The notes under the pieces are model-generated. The model searched no databases, was not told the DNA's origin, and saw only the letters and a program-made list of their open reading frames with translations. Source: Streptomyces sp. CB02923 (GTDB taxonomy: Bacteria; Actinomycetota; Actinomycetes; Streptomycetales; Streptomycetaceae). Taken from it: 64,000 bases of DNA. Of the stretch, positions 18,193 through 26,836 are shown piece after piece (the first letter of the stretch is position 1; each line of letters opens with the position of its first letter). The position numbers and the translations under genes were made by a program. The stretch spans positions 496,001 to 560,000 of the forward strand of contig NZ_LWKZ01000025.1 in assembly GCF_001905005.1 (NCBI RefSeq). Direction: 5' to 3'.

Positions 18193-19389
18193 GTGACCGA
18201 CCACCAGACCGCTCACGACCAGCAGCCGAGTGACGACGGCGGGCGCGATGCGTCTGTACGCGATGCGTCTGTACGGGATGGGCCCGTACGCGATGCGTCT
18301 GTACGGGATGGGCCCGTACGCGATGCGTCTGCACCCGACGCCTCTGTACGCGGGGCTCCCGCTCCCGACGTTCCCGGTGGCGTGACCGAAGATGATCCGA
18401 CCGGTTTCGCGGGCGGTGCGGCAGGCGCGGGTGGTGCGGGCGGTGCGGCAAGTGCGTACGCGGCAGGTGTGTACGACGTTGTCGTGCCTGCTGGGGGTGC
18501 TGCGCGGCGGCTCGGTGGGGCGGACAAGCCCGCGTTGTCGGTCGGTGGCCGTTCGCTCCTGGACCGGGTGCTCGATGCCTGTCCGGACGCGGCCACCGCT
18601 GTCGTCGTCGGCCCGCGCAGGCCCACCGTGCGTCCGGTCGTCCAGGCCCGTGAAGACCCGCCCGGCGGCGGGCCGCTCGCCGCGCTGGACGCCGGACTGC
18701 GACGCACCACGGCTCCGGTGGTGCTCGTTCTCTCCGCCGACCTGCCGTTCCTGACCGGAGCGACCGTACGGGCCCTGCTCGCGGCGGCCGCGGCGGCCGG
18801 GGCCGATGGCGCGCTGCTCCGGGACGCGGAGGGGCGGGACCAGCCGCTGGTCGCCGCCTACCGGTCGGTGCCGCTGCGCCGGGCGCTGGACGCCGTACGG
18901 GCCGAGAACGGCGAGCTCGCCGGGTTGCCGTTGCGTGCGCTTTTGGGGCGTTTGTCCCTGCGCCGGGTGTCCGACCCGACGGCCTCCGCATCCTTCGACT
19001 GCGACACCTGGGAGGACATCGAAGCGGCACGTGCCCGTATCAGGGAGCATGGAACCGTGTTGGACGAATGGATCACCGCAGCCAAGGCCGAACTGGGCAT
19101 CGACGTCGATGTCGACACGGCGGCACTTCTCGATCTCGCGCGCGACGCCGCGCACGGTGTGGCCCGGCCGGCGGCGCCGCTGACGACGTTCCTGATCGGT
19201 TACGCCGCTGCCCAGCAGGGCCGGGACGTGTCCGTACTGGCGGAGAAGGTGGCCGCACTGGCCAACCGCTGGGCCGCCGAGTCCGCTGAACCCGCCGAGT
19301 CCGCCAAGCCCGCTGAACCCGCCGAACCCGCTGGCGCCACGCCGGAGGCCGCGTCCGAGGCCGAGTCGAAAGCGCGGCCGGCGGAATGA
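18193..19389 (+). CDS. mobA: MobA-like molybdenum cofactor nucleotidyltransferase fused to a DUF6457 domain
   Basis: After ~90 disordered residues, the nucleotidyltransferase domain begins DVVVPAGGAARRLGGADKPALSVGGRSLLDRVL (the AGGxxRRxGxDK-type nucleotide loop) and has VLVLSADLPFLTG with the metal-binding Asp. MobA attaches GMP to molybdopterin. A C-terminal LDEWITAAKAELGIDVDVDTAALLDLARDAAHGVARPAAPLTTFLIGYAAAQ segment is the DUF6457 domain often found with MobA in actinobacteria. The start is uncertain: GTG 18193 or upstream GTG 18148. It overlaps moeA. Confidence 0.82.
   Translation: MTDHQTAHDQQPSDDGGRDASVRDASVRDGPVRDASVRDGPVRDASAPDASVRGAPAPDVPGGVTEDDPTGFAGGAAGAGGAGGAASAYAAGVYDVVVPAGGAARRLGGADKPALSVGGRSLLDRVLDACPDAATAVVVGPRRPTVRPVVQAREDPPGGGPLAALDAGLRRTTAPVVLVLSADLPFLTGATVRALLAAAAAAGADGALLRDAEGRDQPLVAAYRSVPLRRALDAVRAENGELAGLPLRALLGRLSLRRVSDPTASASFDCDTWEDIEAARARIREHGTVLDEWITAAKAELGIDVDVDTAALLDLARDAAHGVARPAAPLTTFLIGYAAAQQGRDVSVLAEKVAALANRWAAESAEPAESAKPAEPAEPAGATPEAASEAESKARPAE
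18244..18348 (+). repeat. 15-bp tandem repeat in mobA coding for RDASV/RDGPV pentapeptides
   Basis: Seven 15-bp units of the type CGCGATGCGTCTGTA or CGGGATGGGCCCGTA in direct succession encode the disordered N-terminal segment of MobA. The unit length keeps frame, so copy number can change without disrupting the enzyme. Confidence 0.8.
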
Positions 19390-21887
19390 CGGACGGGGAG
19401 TTCGACGACGCGCTGGCGCTGGCCAACGGCGGCTCCGCCGAGGTGCCGCGCCGCGACGCCCACCGGCCACCGGGCCGCCACGCCGAGAACCGGACGGCAC
19501 CGGGCCCGTACGACCCGTACGAGGAGGCCCAGCCCGCACCGGGCCCGTACGAGGAGGCCCAGCCTGTGCCGGGCTCCTACGAGGAGGCCCGCCGTCGGCC
19601 ACCGGGCTCGTACGAGGAGGCCCGGACTGTGCGGGGCTCGTACGAAGAGGACCGGCCTGGGCCCGGCTCGTACGAGGAGACCCGGCCTGGGCAGGGTCCG
19701 TACGGGGACGGTTACGCGCCGGTCTTCGACGACGGCTACGCGTGGATCTTCGATGACCGGGACCCGACCCGGGAGACCGGCAAGGGCAGGAAAGCACCGA
19801 CGGCCGGTACGGGCCTGGACGCCGATACGCGCCTGGGCCCCTACACGCCGTGGGAAACCGCGCCGGCCCCCCGCGCGCAGGAGCAGTCGTGCGCCCTCGG
19901 CAGCGCCGCTGATCCCCCGCCTGCGCCCCGCACTCCTCCCCCGGCACGCCCCAGCGGCGACACACCAGCCACTGCGGCACCGGGCTCCACTGCGGCCCCG
20001 GGCCCCACTCCCGCACCGGGGGCCGCCCCCGCCCTGGGCTCCACTCTCACCCCCGCGCTCAAGTCGGCCACGCCGACCGCCACAAGTTCCTCCGCCCCCG
20101 ACCACCACGGCCGACGCACCCAGCACGACCATCCCGCGCCGACCCCCTGGCGTACGGCTCGGCGTCTTGCCGCCCGCGCCCCGTACGGTCCGCTGCCCCC
20201 GGTCGTCTGCCCGCTCGGCAGCGCGGCGCTCGGCCGCACCCTCGCCGAGCCGCTGGCCGCGCTCACCGACCTGCCGTCCTTCGACACGTCGGCGATGGAC
20301 GGCTGGGCGGTCGCCGGTCCCGGCCCCTGGCACCTCGCTGCCCGTAGCCGTCCGGACGAGCGCGAACACGGCATCCTGGCCGGTCACGGGCCCTCCGAAG
20401 CCGTCGCTGACGGTGACGCGGTGCCGATCGCCACGGGTGCGCGCATCCCGCCCGGGGCCACGGCCGTACTGCGCAGCGAACACGGTGAGGTACGCGGACG
20501 GGCCGTCGGCGGCGCGCAGTTGTACGCGCCCGCTCCCGTGCCGCCCGGCCAGGACATCCGGCCGCGCGGACAGGAGTGCCGCCGTGGCGATCAACTCCTG
20601 CCCGGCGGGGCCGTGGTGACCCCCGCCGTGCTGGGGCTGGCCGCCGCCGCGGGGTACGACGAGCTGACGGCGTACGCCCGGCCGCGGGTGGAAGTGCTGG
20701 TGCTGGGTGACGAGTTGATGCACACCGGGCTGCCCGCCGAGGGCCGGATCCGGGACGCGCTCGGCCCGATGCTCACCCCCTGGCTCCGTGCGCTGGGCGC
20801 GGACGCCGGGCCGCCCCGCCATCTCGGGGACGACGCCGAGGCCCTGTACGACGCGCTCGCGTCCTCGGACGCCGACCTGGTGATCACCACCGGGGGTACG
20901 GCCTCCGGGCCCGTCGATCATGTGCATCCCACGCTGCGCAGGCTGGGGGCGGAGGTCCTGGTGGACGGCGTGGCGGTACGCCCCGGACACCCCATGCTCC
21001 TCGCCCGCCTCCCGCACCACCCGGGCCCGAACCCGGACCTGAACCAGGCCCCGGACCCGAACCAGGCCTCGGACCCGAACCAGCCCCCGGACCTGAACGA
21101 GGCCCCGGACCTGAACGAGGCCCCGGACCAGACCCCGGACCCGAGCCAGACCCAGACCCCGCACCCGACCCAGACCCAAGCCCCGGCCCCGAACCAGAGC
21201 CGCACCCGGCACCCGGACATCCCGCGCGTCGTCGCCCGGGACCGGCTCTTCGTCGGGTTGCCCGGCAATCCGCTGGCCGCCGTATCGGGGTTGCTCACCC
21301 TGGCGGAACCGGTGCTGCGTACGCTCGCGGCCCGCCGCCGGCTCCCCTCCTACCGGGCGCCGCTGACCGCCGGCGTGTCCGGCCACCCGCACGACACGCG
21401 GCTGGTCCCGGTCGCCTTCCGGGACGCCGCGGACCACGAAGGGGAGGGCGACGGCGGCGCGGTCGTCCCGTTGCGCTTCGGCGGGCCCGCCATGCTGCGC
21501 GGCATCGCGACGGCCGACGCCATGGCGGTCGTACCGCCGGGTGGCGCGGCACGCGGTGACGAGGTGGAACTCCTCGACCTGCCCTGGACGGCCGACGGAA
21601 CGGCGGACGCGGTGACCGGCTCGGCGCCGGACGCATCGGGTGCGCCGGACGCGCCCTACGCACGCGATGCGCCCTACGCACGCGATGCGCCCGACGCACC
21701 CGTCCCATCCGTCCCACCCACCGCTCCCACTCCCCCCGGCACCCGCTCGAACGTTTCTGCGGCACAGCCCGACGGCACCACCCCACCCGACGGCACCACC
21801 CCACCCGACGGCACCACCCCACCCGATCGAACCACCCCCACCGGCCCCACCGGCCCCACCGACCCGACCGGCGGAGGCGCCGAGTGA
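19386..21887 (+). CDS. moeA: MoeA-type molybdopterin molybdotransferase with very long disordered extensions
   Basis: An 833-residue protein, about twice the usual MoeA length. The enzyme core starts near residue 255 (TPWRTARRLAARAPYGP) and includes DLPSFDTSAMDGWAV (catalytic DxSxMDG), TGARIPPGATAVLRSEHG, LVITTGGTASGPVDHVHPTLRRLG and FVGLPGNPLAAVSG. The ~250-residue N-terminus holds PGSYEEAR-type decapeptide repeats; an insertion before the VARDRLFVGLPGNP motif is rich in DPNQA/DLNEA repeats; the tail repeats PDGTTP. It inserts molybdate into adenylylated molybdopterin. It overlaps mobA and the next gene. Confidence 0.85.
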   Translation: MTDGEFDDALALANGGSAEVPRRDAHRPPGRHAENRTAPGPYDPYEEAQPAPGPYEEAQPVPGSYEEARRRPPGSYEEARTVRGSYEEDRPGPGSYEETRPGQGPYGDGYAPVFDDGYAWIFDDRDPTRETGKGRKAPTAGTGLDADTRLGPYTPWETAPAPRAQEQSCALGSAADPPPAPRTPPPARPSGDTPATAAPGSTAAPGPTPAPGAAPALGSTLTPALKSATPTATSSSAPDHHGRRTQHDHPAPTPWRTARRLAARAPYGPLPPVVCPLGSAALGRTLAEPLAALTDLPSFDTSAMDGWAVAGPGPWHLAARSRPDEREHGILAGHGPSEAVADGDAVPIATGARIPPGATAVLRSEHGEVRGRAVGGAQLYAPAPVPPGQDIRPRGQECRRGDQLLPGGAVVTPAVLGLAAAAGYDELTAYARPRVEVLVLGDELMHTGLPAEGRIRDALGPMLTPWLRALGADAGPPRHLGDDAEALYDALASSDADLVITTGGTASGPVDHVHPTLRRLGAEVLVDGVAVRPGHPMLLARLPHHPGPNPDLNQAPDPNQASDPNQPPDLNEAPDLNEAPDQTPDPSQTQTPHPTQTQAPAPNQSRTRHPDIPRVVARDRLFVGLPGNPLAAVSGLLTLAEPVLRTLAARRRLPSYRAPLTAGVSGHPHDTRLVPVAFRDAADHEGEGDGGAVVPLRFGGPAMLRGIATADAMAVVPPGGAARGDEVELLDLPWTADGTADAVTGSAPDASGAPDAPYARDAPYARDAPDAPVPSVPPTAPTPPGTRSNVSAAQPDGTTPPDGTTPPDGTTPPDRTTPTGPTGPTDPTGGGAE

Positions 21888-23029
21888 AGCTCCCCACCCA
21901 CGACGCAGCGGCCCGCGAGGTCCCCGAGGACTCCAGCCACCGCATCGTGCTGCCCCGCCGCACCCCGGTGGCACCGTTGCGCCAGGTCGCGCGCCGGCTC
22001 CTGATGGCGCTGCTCGTGCTCGCCGCGACGGTGGCCATCGTCTGGGTCGACCGCGACGAGTACCACGACAACGCCAACGGCTCCGTCGACTTCCTCGACT
22101 GCGTCTACTACGCCACCGTCACGCTCTCCACCACCGGTTACGGCGACATCGTCCCGTACGGAGACGGCGCGCGGCTGCTGAACATCCTGCTCATCACGCC
22201 CCTCCGGGTCCTCTTCCTGATCATCCTGGTCGGCACCACTCTCGAAGTCCTCACCGAGCGCACCCGCGAGCAGTGGCAACTGAACCGCTGGAGAAACGCC
22301 TTGCGCGACCACACCGTCATCGTCGGCTTCGGTACCAAGGGCCGTTCCGCGGCCCAGACCCTGCGCGCCACGGGGCTGACCCGCGACCGCATCGTCATCG
22401 TCGACCCGAGCCCCAAGGTCGTCGACTCGGCGGTGGCCGAGGGCTTCGCGGGCGTGGTCGGTGACGCGACGCGCAGCGACGTTCTCGTACGGGCCGAGAT
22501 CCAGCGGGCCCGCCAGGTCGTCATCGCCACCCAGCGCGACGACACGGCCGTCCTCGTCTCGCTCACCGCCCGTCAGCTCAACAAGAAGGCCAACATCGTC
22601 GCGGCCGTACGGGAGGAGGAGAACGCGCCGCTGCTGCGCCAGTCCGGCGCCGACATGGTCATCACGTCGGCCAGTGCCGCCGGCCGTCTGCTGGGCCTGG
22701 CGGTGCACAGCCCCAGCGCCGGTACGGTCCTGGAGGACCTGATCCAGCAGGGCAGCGGGCTGGACCTGATCGAGCGTCCGGTGGTGAAGGCCGAGGTCGG
22801 CAAGTCGGTACGGGAGACCGACGACCTGATCGTGTCCGTACTGCGGGGCCACCGGCTGCTCGGGTACGACGATCCGGCGGCCAGCCCGCTGCAGGCCGCC
22901 GACCGGGTGATCACCATCGTCCGGGCCGCGCATCCGGAGCAGCAGGACGGCCCGACCAAGCCCGGCGTGAAACCCATGATCCCCGGGACGGGGGTGTCCT
23001 CCATGGCGCCCGTGCGACGCGACGACTAG
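21884..23029 (+). CDS. Two-TM potassium channel with RCK/TrkA-N domain
   Basis: A 381-residue protein with two membrane segments flanking a pore helix and K+ selectivity filter (YATVTLSTTGYGDIVPYG), then a cytosolic Rossmann-type RCK domain (HTVIVGFGTKGRSAAQTL ... GDATRSDVLVRAEIQRARQVVIAT) and a TrkA-C-like remainder. It resembles KtrAB-independent RCK-gated channels such as MthK. The GTG start overlaps the moeA stop (GTGA). It is the last undisturbed host gene before the prophage. Confidence 0.88.
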   Translation: MKLPTHDAAAREVPEDSSHRIVLPRRTPVAPLRQVARRLLMALLVLAATVAIVWVDRDEYHDNANGSVDFLDCVYYATVTLSTTGYGDIVPYGDGARLLNILLITPLRVLFLIILVGTTLEVLTERTREQWQLNRWRNALRDHTVIVGFGTKGRSAAQTLRATGLTRDRIVIVDPSPKVVDSAVAEGFAGVVGDATRSDVLVRAEIQRARQVVIATQRDDTAVLVSLTARQLNKKANIVAAVREEENAPLLRQSGADMVITSASAAGRLLGLAVHSPSAGTVLEDLIQQGSGLDLIERPVVKAEVGKSVRETDDLIVSVLRGHRLLGYDDPAASPLQAADRVITIVRAAHPEQQDGPTKPGVKPMIPGTGVSSMAPVRRDD

Positions 23030-23090
23030 AAGCTGCTCACCGCCGCCCCGGGGTGGAAGCCGCTCACAGCCGCCGCCCCCGGCCGCATCC

Positions 23091-23153
23091 GTACGTCGGA
23101 ACGGCGGCTCGCGTACGTACGTCGGAACGGCGGCTCGCGTACGTCGGAACGTG
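23091..23153. repeat. 22-bp tandem repeat upstream of qor
   Basis: Two and a half copies of GTACGTCGGAACGGCGGCTC-type sequence occur in the intergenic region before the interrupted quinone oxidoreductase gene. No gene is seen here. Confidence 0.6.
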
Positions 23154-23205
23154 GGCTTCCGTACGCCGTCCCGGCCGCGTCCGTACGTCACCCCGGGCGG
23201 CGGAG

Positions 23206-23221
23206 TAGCCTCGCGGCCATG
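23206..23221 (+). promoter_or_regulatory. Leaderless-type -10 box of the host qor gene
   Basis: TAGCCT at 23206-23211 fits the TAnnnT -10 consensus and sits seven bases before the ATG, where transcription would begin at or next to the start codon. The same spacing is seen at the phage copy of qor (61909) and at 61491. Confidence 0.5.
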
Positions 23222-23650
23222 CGTGCGATCACCATTCCCGAACCCGGCGGTCCCGACGCCCTCGTATGGGCCGAGGTGCCCGATCCGCAGCCGTCCGAGG
23301 GGGAGGTCCTGGTCGAGGTGGCGGCCACGGCCGTCAACCGGGCCGACCTCCTCCAGCGCCAGGGCTTCTACGACCCGCCGCCCGGCGCGCCCCCGTACCC
23401 CGGCCTGGAGTGCGCCGGCCGCGTCAAGGCCCTCGGCCCGGGGGTCGGCGGCTGGTCGGTCGGCGACGAGGTGTGCGCGCTGCTGGCGGGCGGCGGGTAC
23501 GCGGAGCAGGTCGTCGTGCCCGCGGGCCAGCTGATGCCCGTACCGAAGGGCCTCGACATGGCCGCCGCCGCGGCGCTGCCCGAGGTGACCTCCACCGTTT
23601 GGTCCAAAGAGCTTGTGACGACTCCCCCAGGGGGAGCGCTCGCCGCGTAG
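23219..23650 (+). pseudogene. Host NADPH:quinone oxidoreductase 5' fragment, cut by prophage integration
   Basis: The first ~130 codons match the catalytic N-terminal half of a zeta-crystallin-like MDR enzyme (MRAITIPEPGGPDALVW ... AATAVNRADLLQRQG ... YPGLECAG). At the shared core TCCAA (23603-23607) the frame passes into phage DNA and reads 15 foreign codons (KELVTTPPGGALAA) to a TAG. The missing C-terminal Rossmann domain is at 62346-62934 on the other side of the prophage. The fragment keeps its own promoter and would make a non-functional ~143-residue product. Confidence 0.92.
23585..23628 (+). other. attL
   Basis: The host half (attB left arm) ends and the phage half begins at TCCAA, 23603-23607. 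The phage arm GAGCTTGTGACGACTCCCCC (23609-23628) is the near-complement of the phage arm in attR, as expected for one side of a serine-integrase attP. The likely crossover dinucleotide is AA at 23606-23607. Confidence 0.85.
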
Positions 23651-23669
23651 GCAACCGTTGCGCTCCCCC
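23651..23669 (+). promoter_or_regulatory. Phage motif CAACCnnTGCGCTC, copy 1, before the integrase
   Basis: GCAACCGTTGCGCTCCCCC ends 31 bp before the integrase ATG and is followed by a CTTCCT/AGGAAG inverted repeat. This is one of eight copies of a phage-wide motif suspected to be a promoter element. Confidence 0.5.
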
Positions 23670-23700
23670 TTCCTGAGACTAGGAAGCGGGAGAGCGCCAC

Positions 23701-25467
23701 ATGGGCAAGCAGAGCCTTAACAACTACGTAGCAAGGGAAGCGGCCGACGACCGGCCCCGCGCGGTTCTGTACGCGCGTCAGAGCAAGCTCAACGAAGACG
23801 GCAGCGACGCAAGCCCCCTCATGCAGTGGGAGGCAGGGGAAGCGCTCTGCGCCGCACGCGGGTACCGCGTGGTCAAGCGATTCCGGGACGTGGGTAAGTC
23901 CGGTTGGGACCCCAGCGTTCAGCGCGACGGCTTTGACGAAATGATGCAGTGGGTACGCGACGGTAAGTGTGACGTGGTGGTCATCTTCACGCTTAGCCGA
24001 CTCACCCGAATGGGAGCGCAAGAGGCTTTCTCGATTGAGAAGGTTATGAAGGACAACGGCGTTTCTCTGGTCAGCGTCCGCGAACCGTACCTTGACACCG
24101 GCGACCCTATCGGCGCGGGAATCTTCGCCATCATTGCTGGGCTCGCTAAGCAGGAGTCCGACACCAAGTCAGCGTTCATCGTGAACACGAAAGCACTGGC
24201 CCGTAAGTCGGGCGGCCATGTTTCGGGTAACGCGCCGTGGTGGGGCGAGAACGTCAAGAAGATCGCCGAAAACGGCGTCAAGTACGTCACCGTGACGCCC
24301 ACCGAAAACGGCCGCTCTACGGTCCTTCTCATGCGACAGATGGCGGAGGAGGAGGGACTTACCCCCGGCGCGATTGCCGAGAAGCTGACGGCTAACCCTG
24401 ACACTCCCCCGCCCGGCTGGCGGACGGAAGCCGGAAAGAATCGCGTGGACGCTCGCAGGAAGCGCGGAAACTTCAAGCAGCACCCCGAACCCCGGTGGAC
24501 CCCGCAAGCCGTTCTGCGGACGCTCCGAGACCCGCGAATTGCGGGTATGGCCGCTGACCGCGTTACGTCGGACAAGTGGGCAATCCGGCGCGACGACAAC
24601 GGCGACCCGATGCACGTTCACGAGCAGATCCTCACGCCTGCCGAGTGGTACGTCTTGCAGACGGCCATTTCCACGGAAGGCAAGATGCGACGGCCTTACC
24701 ACGGCGGCACCTACCTGCTTACCGGCTGGCCCATCATGTTCTCTTACTGCGGGGCCACCACAAGTACGACCATGACGGACGGCGTTCCCCGCTACCGCAG
24801 CAACCGGGATGGAAGCGCCGCTAAGCGCATGGGTGTGACCCGCGTAAGTGTCCGCGTGGACGAGACCGACGAATACGTTGCCCGGAAGGTGTGGGCGCGT
24901 CTCATGGCCATTGATCCGGCCAACGAAGATGACATGACCCTTATGGCTGCCGTCTCCGAGCGGTTCGCCCGACAGCAAGACACGGCCGGTGTGACGCTGG
25001 AATGCAACGAACTTGAGGCGCAGCTCAAGCACACGGCGCAGAGCCTCAAGGAGATTTACGCGGACAAGAAGGGGGGTCTTTACAAGGGGGCCGTGGGCCG
25101 TGCGGCGTTCACGGAAGCCGTTCAGTCCATGCAGCGAACCGAAGAGGTCTGCCGGGCCCGACTCAAGGAACTTCGTGCGGTGCAAGTCCAGTCTGTGAAG
25201 GTGCCTTTGGACGACTGGCGGAAGGGTGCAATGGACGAAGACCCGATTGGTAAGGGCTCGCTCTGGGCTGAGTGGGGAATGATCAAAAGGCGGGAGTTCC
25301 TGAGCTTCTGGCTTGATCACGTCGAGATTGGGCCCCGGAAGAACAAGGGCCGGTTCCAAGACATAGCCGACCGCATCACGGTCCATTGGGCTGAGCTTGA
25401 GCCGGAAGAGTCCGACGAAGACCTGGACCAGGATCAGGACGAGACGGCGGAGCTGGTCACCGCGTAG
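23701..25467 (+). CDS. int: Large serine integrase
   Basis: A 588-residue large serine recombinase. The catalytic domain contains AVLYARQSK with nucleophile Ser28, QRDGFDEMMQWVRDGKCDVVVIFTLSRLTRMG, and the GIFAIIAGLAKQESDTKS helix. The recombinase domain (residues ~170-320: GNAPWWG ... TPQAVLRTLRDPRIAGM) follows, then a zinc-ribbon-position region that retains only one Cys (MFSYCGATT), and a coiled-coil region near 435-500. It joins attP to attB in qor. ATG 23701 has GGGAG upstream. attP lies directly upstream. The loss of the usual ribbon cysteines is odd for the family. Confidence 0.95.
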   Translation: MGKQSLNNYVAREAADDRPRAVLYARQSKLNEDGSDASPLMQWEAGEALCAARGYRVVKRFRDVGKSGWDPSVQRDGFDEMMQWVRDGKCDVVVIFTLSRLTRMGAQEAFSIEKVMKDNGVSLVSVREPYLDTGDPIGAGIFAIIAGLAKQESDTKSAFIVNTKALARKSGGHVSGNAPWWGENVKKIAENGVKYVTVTPTENGRSTVLLMRQMAEEEGLTPGAIAEKLTANPDTPPPGWRTEAGKNRVDARRKRGNFKQHPEPRWTPQAVLRTLRDPRIAGMAADRVTSDKWAIRRDDNGDPMHVHEQILTPAEWYVLQTAISTEGKMRRPYHGGTYLLTGWPIMFSYCGATTSTTMTDGVPRYRSNRDGSAAKRMGVTRVSVRVDETDEYVARKVWARLMAIDPANEDDMTLMAAVSERFARQQDTAGVTLECNELEAQLKHTAQSLKEIYADKKGGLYKGAVGRAAFTEAVQSMQRTEEVCRARLKELRAVQVQSVKVPLDDWRKGAMDEDPIGKGSLWAEWGMIKRREFLSFWLDHVEIGPRKNKGRFQDIADRITVHWAELEPEESDEDLDQDQDETAELVTA

Positions 25468-25545
25468 CGCGGGGGGTGCCCCGGCGTGCGGGTAACACGC
25501 CGGGACCCCTCCTAGGGTCCCAGACGGCCGTGTGAGCGCCGAACA

Positions 25546-25580
25546 GAGCCCCAGCAAGGTAACCGCCTTGCTGGGGCTTT
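25546..25580 (+). terminator. Intrinsic terminator after int
   Basis: AGCCCCAGCAAGG pairs with CCTTGCTGGGGCT around a six-base loop and is followed by TTTCTC, about 80 bp after the integrase stop. Confidence 0.85.
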
Positions 25581-25624
25581 CTCGTGCCCGCACGTAGACG
25601 TTGAGCGGCCCCTACGCTGGCCTC

Positions 25625-26332
25625 ATGGATCGCGAACACCGCATCGAAGACACCGACTTCACCCGTTGGTTACTCACCACGGCGCGTTCGGCCGGTTGGG
25701 ACGTTGACGGCGACCAGGAGGCGCGCAACACCCTCCGCCTGTCGGCAGCGCTCATCCGAACCAGCGGCAAGGCGGTGGTGGACATGGCACGGCTGGCCGA
25801 CGCGCTCAAGGTGCCCGTGGCCGACATCGAACAGGCGGCAGCGAAGGAGCGGAGCGCCAACGAAGCGGCGGCACGGCTTCTTGACCGGCCGGACATGGCG
25901 GAGCTGGACACCCGCCTTGACGGCGTTGCATGGCCGGTGGCGCCCGTGCAGGACTTTGAGGCGAAACAAGCCGTCAAACGAGCCGCAGCGGAAGCAGAGC
26001 ACGCCCAATGCGTTAGGTGCGTGTGGGACCGCCAGAAGGGCCGTGAGGAGGACCCCGGGGGACACCGGCCGTACCCATGGAACGAGACTGCCAACGTGTG
26101 TACAGGGTGCGGAGTGGCCAAGCCGTGGGAAGAGTTCCACCGAGACGCGCGGATGCCCATGAAGCGTGTGCGGCGCTGCCGGACGTGCAGACACCGGACT
26201 CAGATGGGCCTTGAGCCACGCGCCGACGCCAAACCGCCCACGCGGAGGCGAAGCAGCGACATGACCAGCGGCCACCAAGAGGTGCGGCTACCCACTGGCG
26301 AAGAGGGCACTGACGGCCACCTGGACACCTGA
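25625..26332 (+). CDS. Phage protein with C-terminal zinc-finger pairs, unknown function
   Basis: A 235-residue protein I do not recognise as a named family. The N-terminal half is helical, with a segment (AVVDMARLADALKVPVADIEQAAAKE) that could be a helix-turn-helix. The C-terminal half has CVRCVWD, CTGCGVAKPWEEFHRD and CRTCRHR Cys pairs with the CxxCxxxKPxxxF pattern seen in recombination-endonuclease-VII-like and HNH proteins. It sits between integrase and control region, flanked by terminators on both sides, so it is its own transcription unit; an immunity or regulatory role is possible but unproven. Confidence 0.7.
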   Translation: MDREHRIEDTDFTRWLLTTARSAGWDVDGDQEARNTLRLSAALIRTSGKAVVDMARLADALKVPVADIEQAAAKERSANEAAARLLDRPDMAELDTRLDGVAWPVAPVQDFEAKQAVKRAAAEAEHAQCVRCVWDRQKGREEDPGGHRPYPWNETANVCTGCGVAKPWEEFHRDARMPMKRVRRCRTCRHRTQMGLEPRADAKPPTRRRSSDMTSGHQEVRLPTGEEGTDGHLDT

Positions 26333-26390
26333 GGCGGGCCCCAACGGCCCAACCTGACTAGGCACCCCATCGGCCCGCAGACGGCCACGC

Positions 26391-26426
26391 AAAGCCCCGG
26401 CGAGGCGGCGCCCCGCTGGGGCTTTT
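26391..26426 (+). terminator. Intrinsic terminator after the Zn-finger gene
   Basis: AAAGCCCC-GGCG pairs with CGCT-GGGGCTTT and is followed by a T run (CTTTTCC). Confidence 0.8.
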
Positions 26427-26836
26427 CCTTGCGCCCGTTCTTGACATGTTCATGATATGAAGAGTGGCGTTCGGCTACGGCGGGTGACGGCTGTGCCGAC
26501 ACAGCGTGAAGCGATATGACGAGATGACGGTTAAACACCATCCCTGGAAATCCAATAAGAAACCTACAAGGAAAACGAGAAGGGCCGTCTGCCCGTCATC
26601 TCGTCATTCGGCCCCGCCTGCCGATCGGCCAGCCGGGAAACCGGTGCGCTCTAGGAAACCCTTGCGCTCTAGTAATGGTAGAGAGCGGGTCACCGCGCAC
26701 CCTTCCAACAGGCACGGCGGACAGAGTGCCCGCGCTCTCCATGGGGAATGGTGTACGCGTGCACTCTGGACCAGTAGCCACGGTTGCCACCGTGGCGAAC
26801 ACTCCGGCAGGGCCGGTTCGATTCCGGCGCCCCCAT
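26427..26836. other. Gene-free control-type region with inverted repeats
   Basis: About 400 bp without a convincing gene. It holds an AT-rich island (TTGACATGTTCATGATATGA, 26441 area), a CTGTG/CACAG hairpin near 26491, a 15-bp inverted repeat with arms ATGACGAGATGACGG at 26516-26530 and 26593-26607, and two tandem copies of the CAACC-TGCGCTC motif. It separates the integration genes from the late operon, the usual place for a lysis-lysogeny switch or late promoter. Confidence 0.5.
26637..26672 (+). promoter_or_regulatory. Phage motif CAACCnnTGCGCTC, tandem copies 2 and 3
   Basis: AAACCGGTGCGCTCTAGG is followed immediately by AAACCCTTGCGCTCTAG, 17 bp apart. They lie 165 bp upstream of the tRNA gene and the late operon. 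Confidence 0.5.

Noticed and set aside
16966..20016. Minus-strand frame of 1016 codons across bkdC-mobA-moeA
   Set aside because: Antisense shadow of three recognised genes in very high-GC DNA; no start signal and only Arg/Pro/Gly-rich low-complexity text.
26742..26835. Possible second tRNA upstream of the UAG tRNA (TGGGG start, T arm GCCGG-TTCGATT-CCGGC, CCCCA end)
   Set aside because: T arm and outer acceptor pairs are good and the start resembles tRNA-Gln, but the 94-nt span has no anticodon stem at a valid distance and two acceptor pairs fail. It is at best a decayed tRNA.
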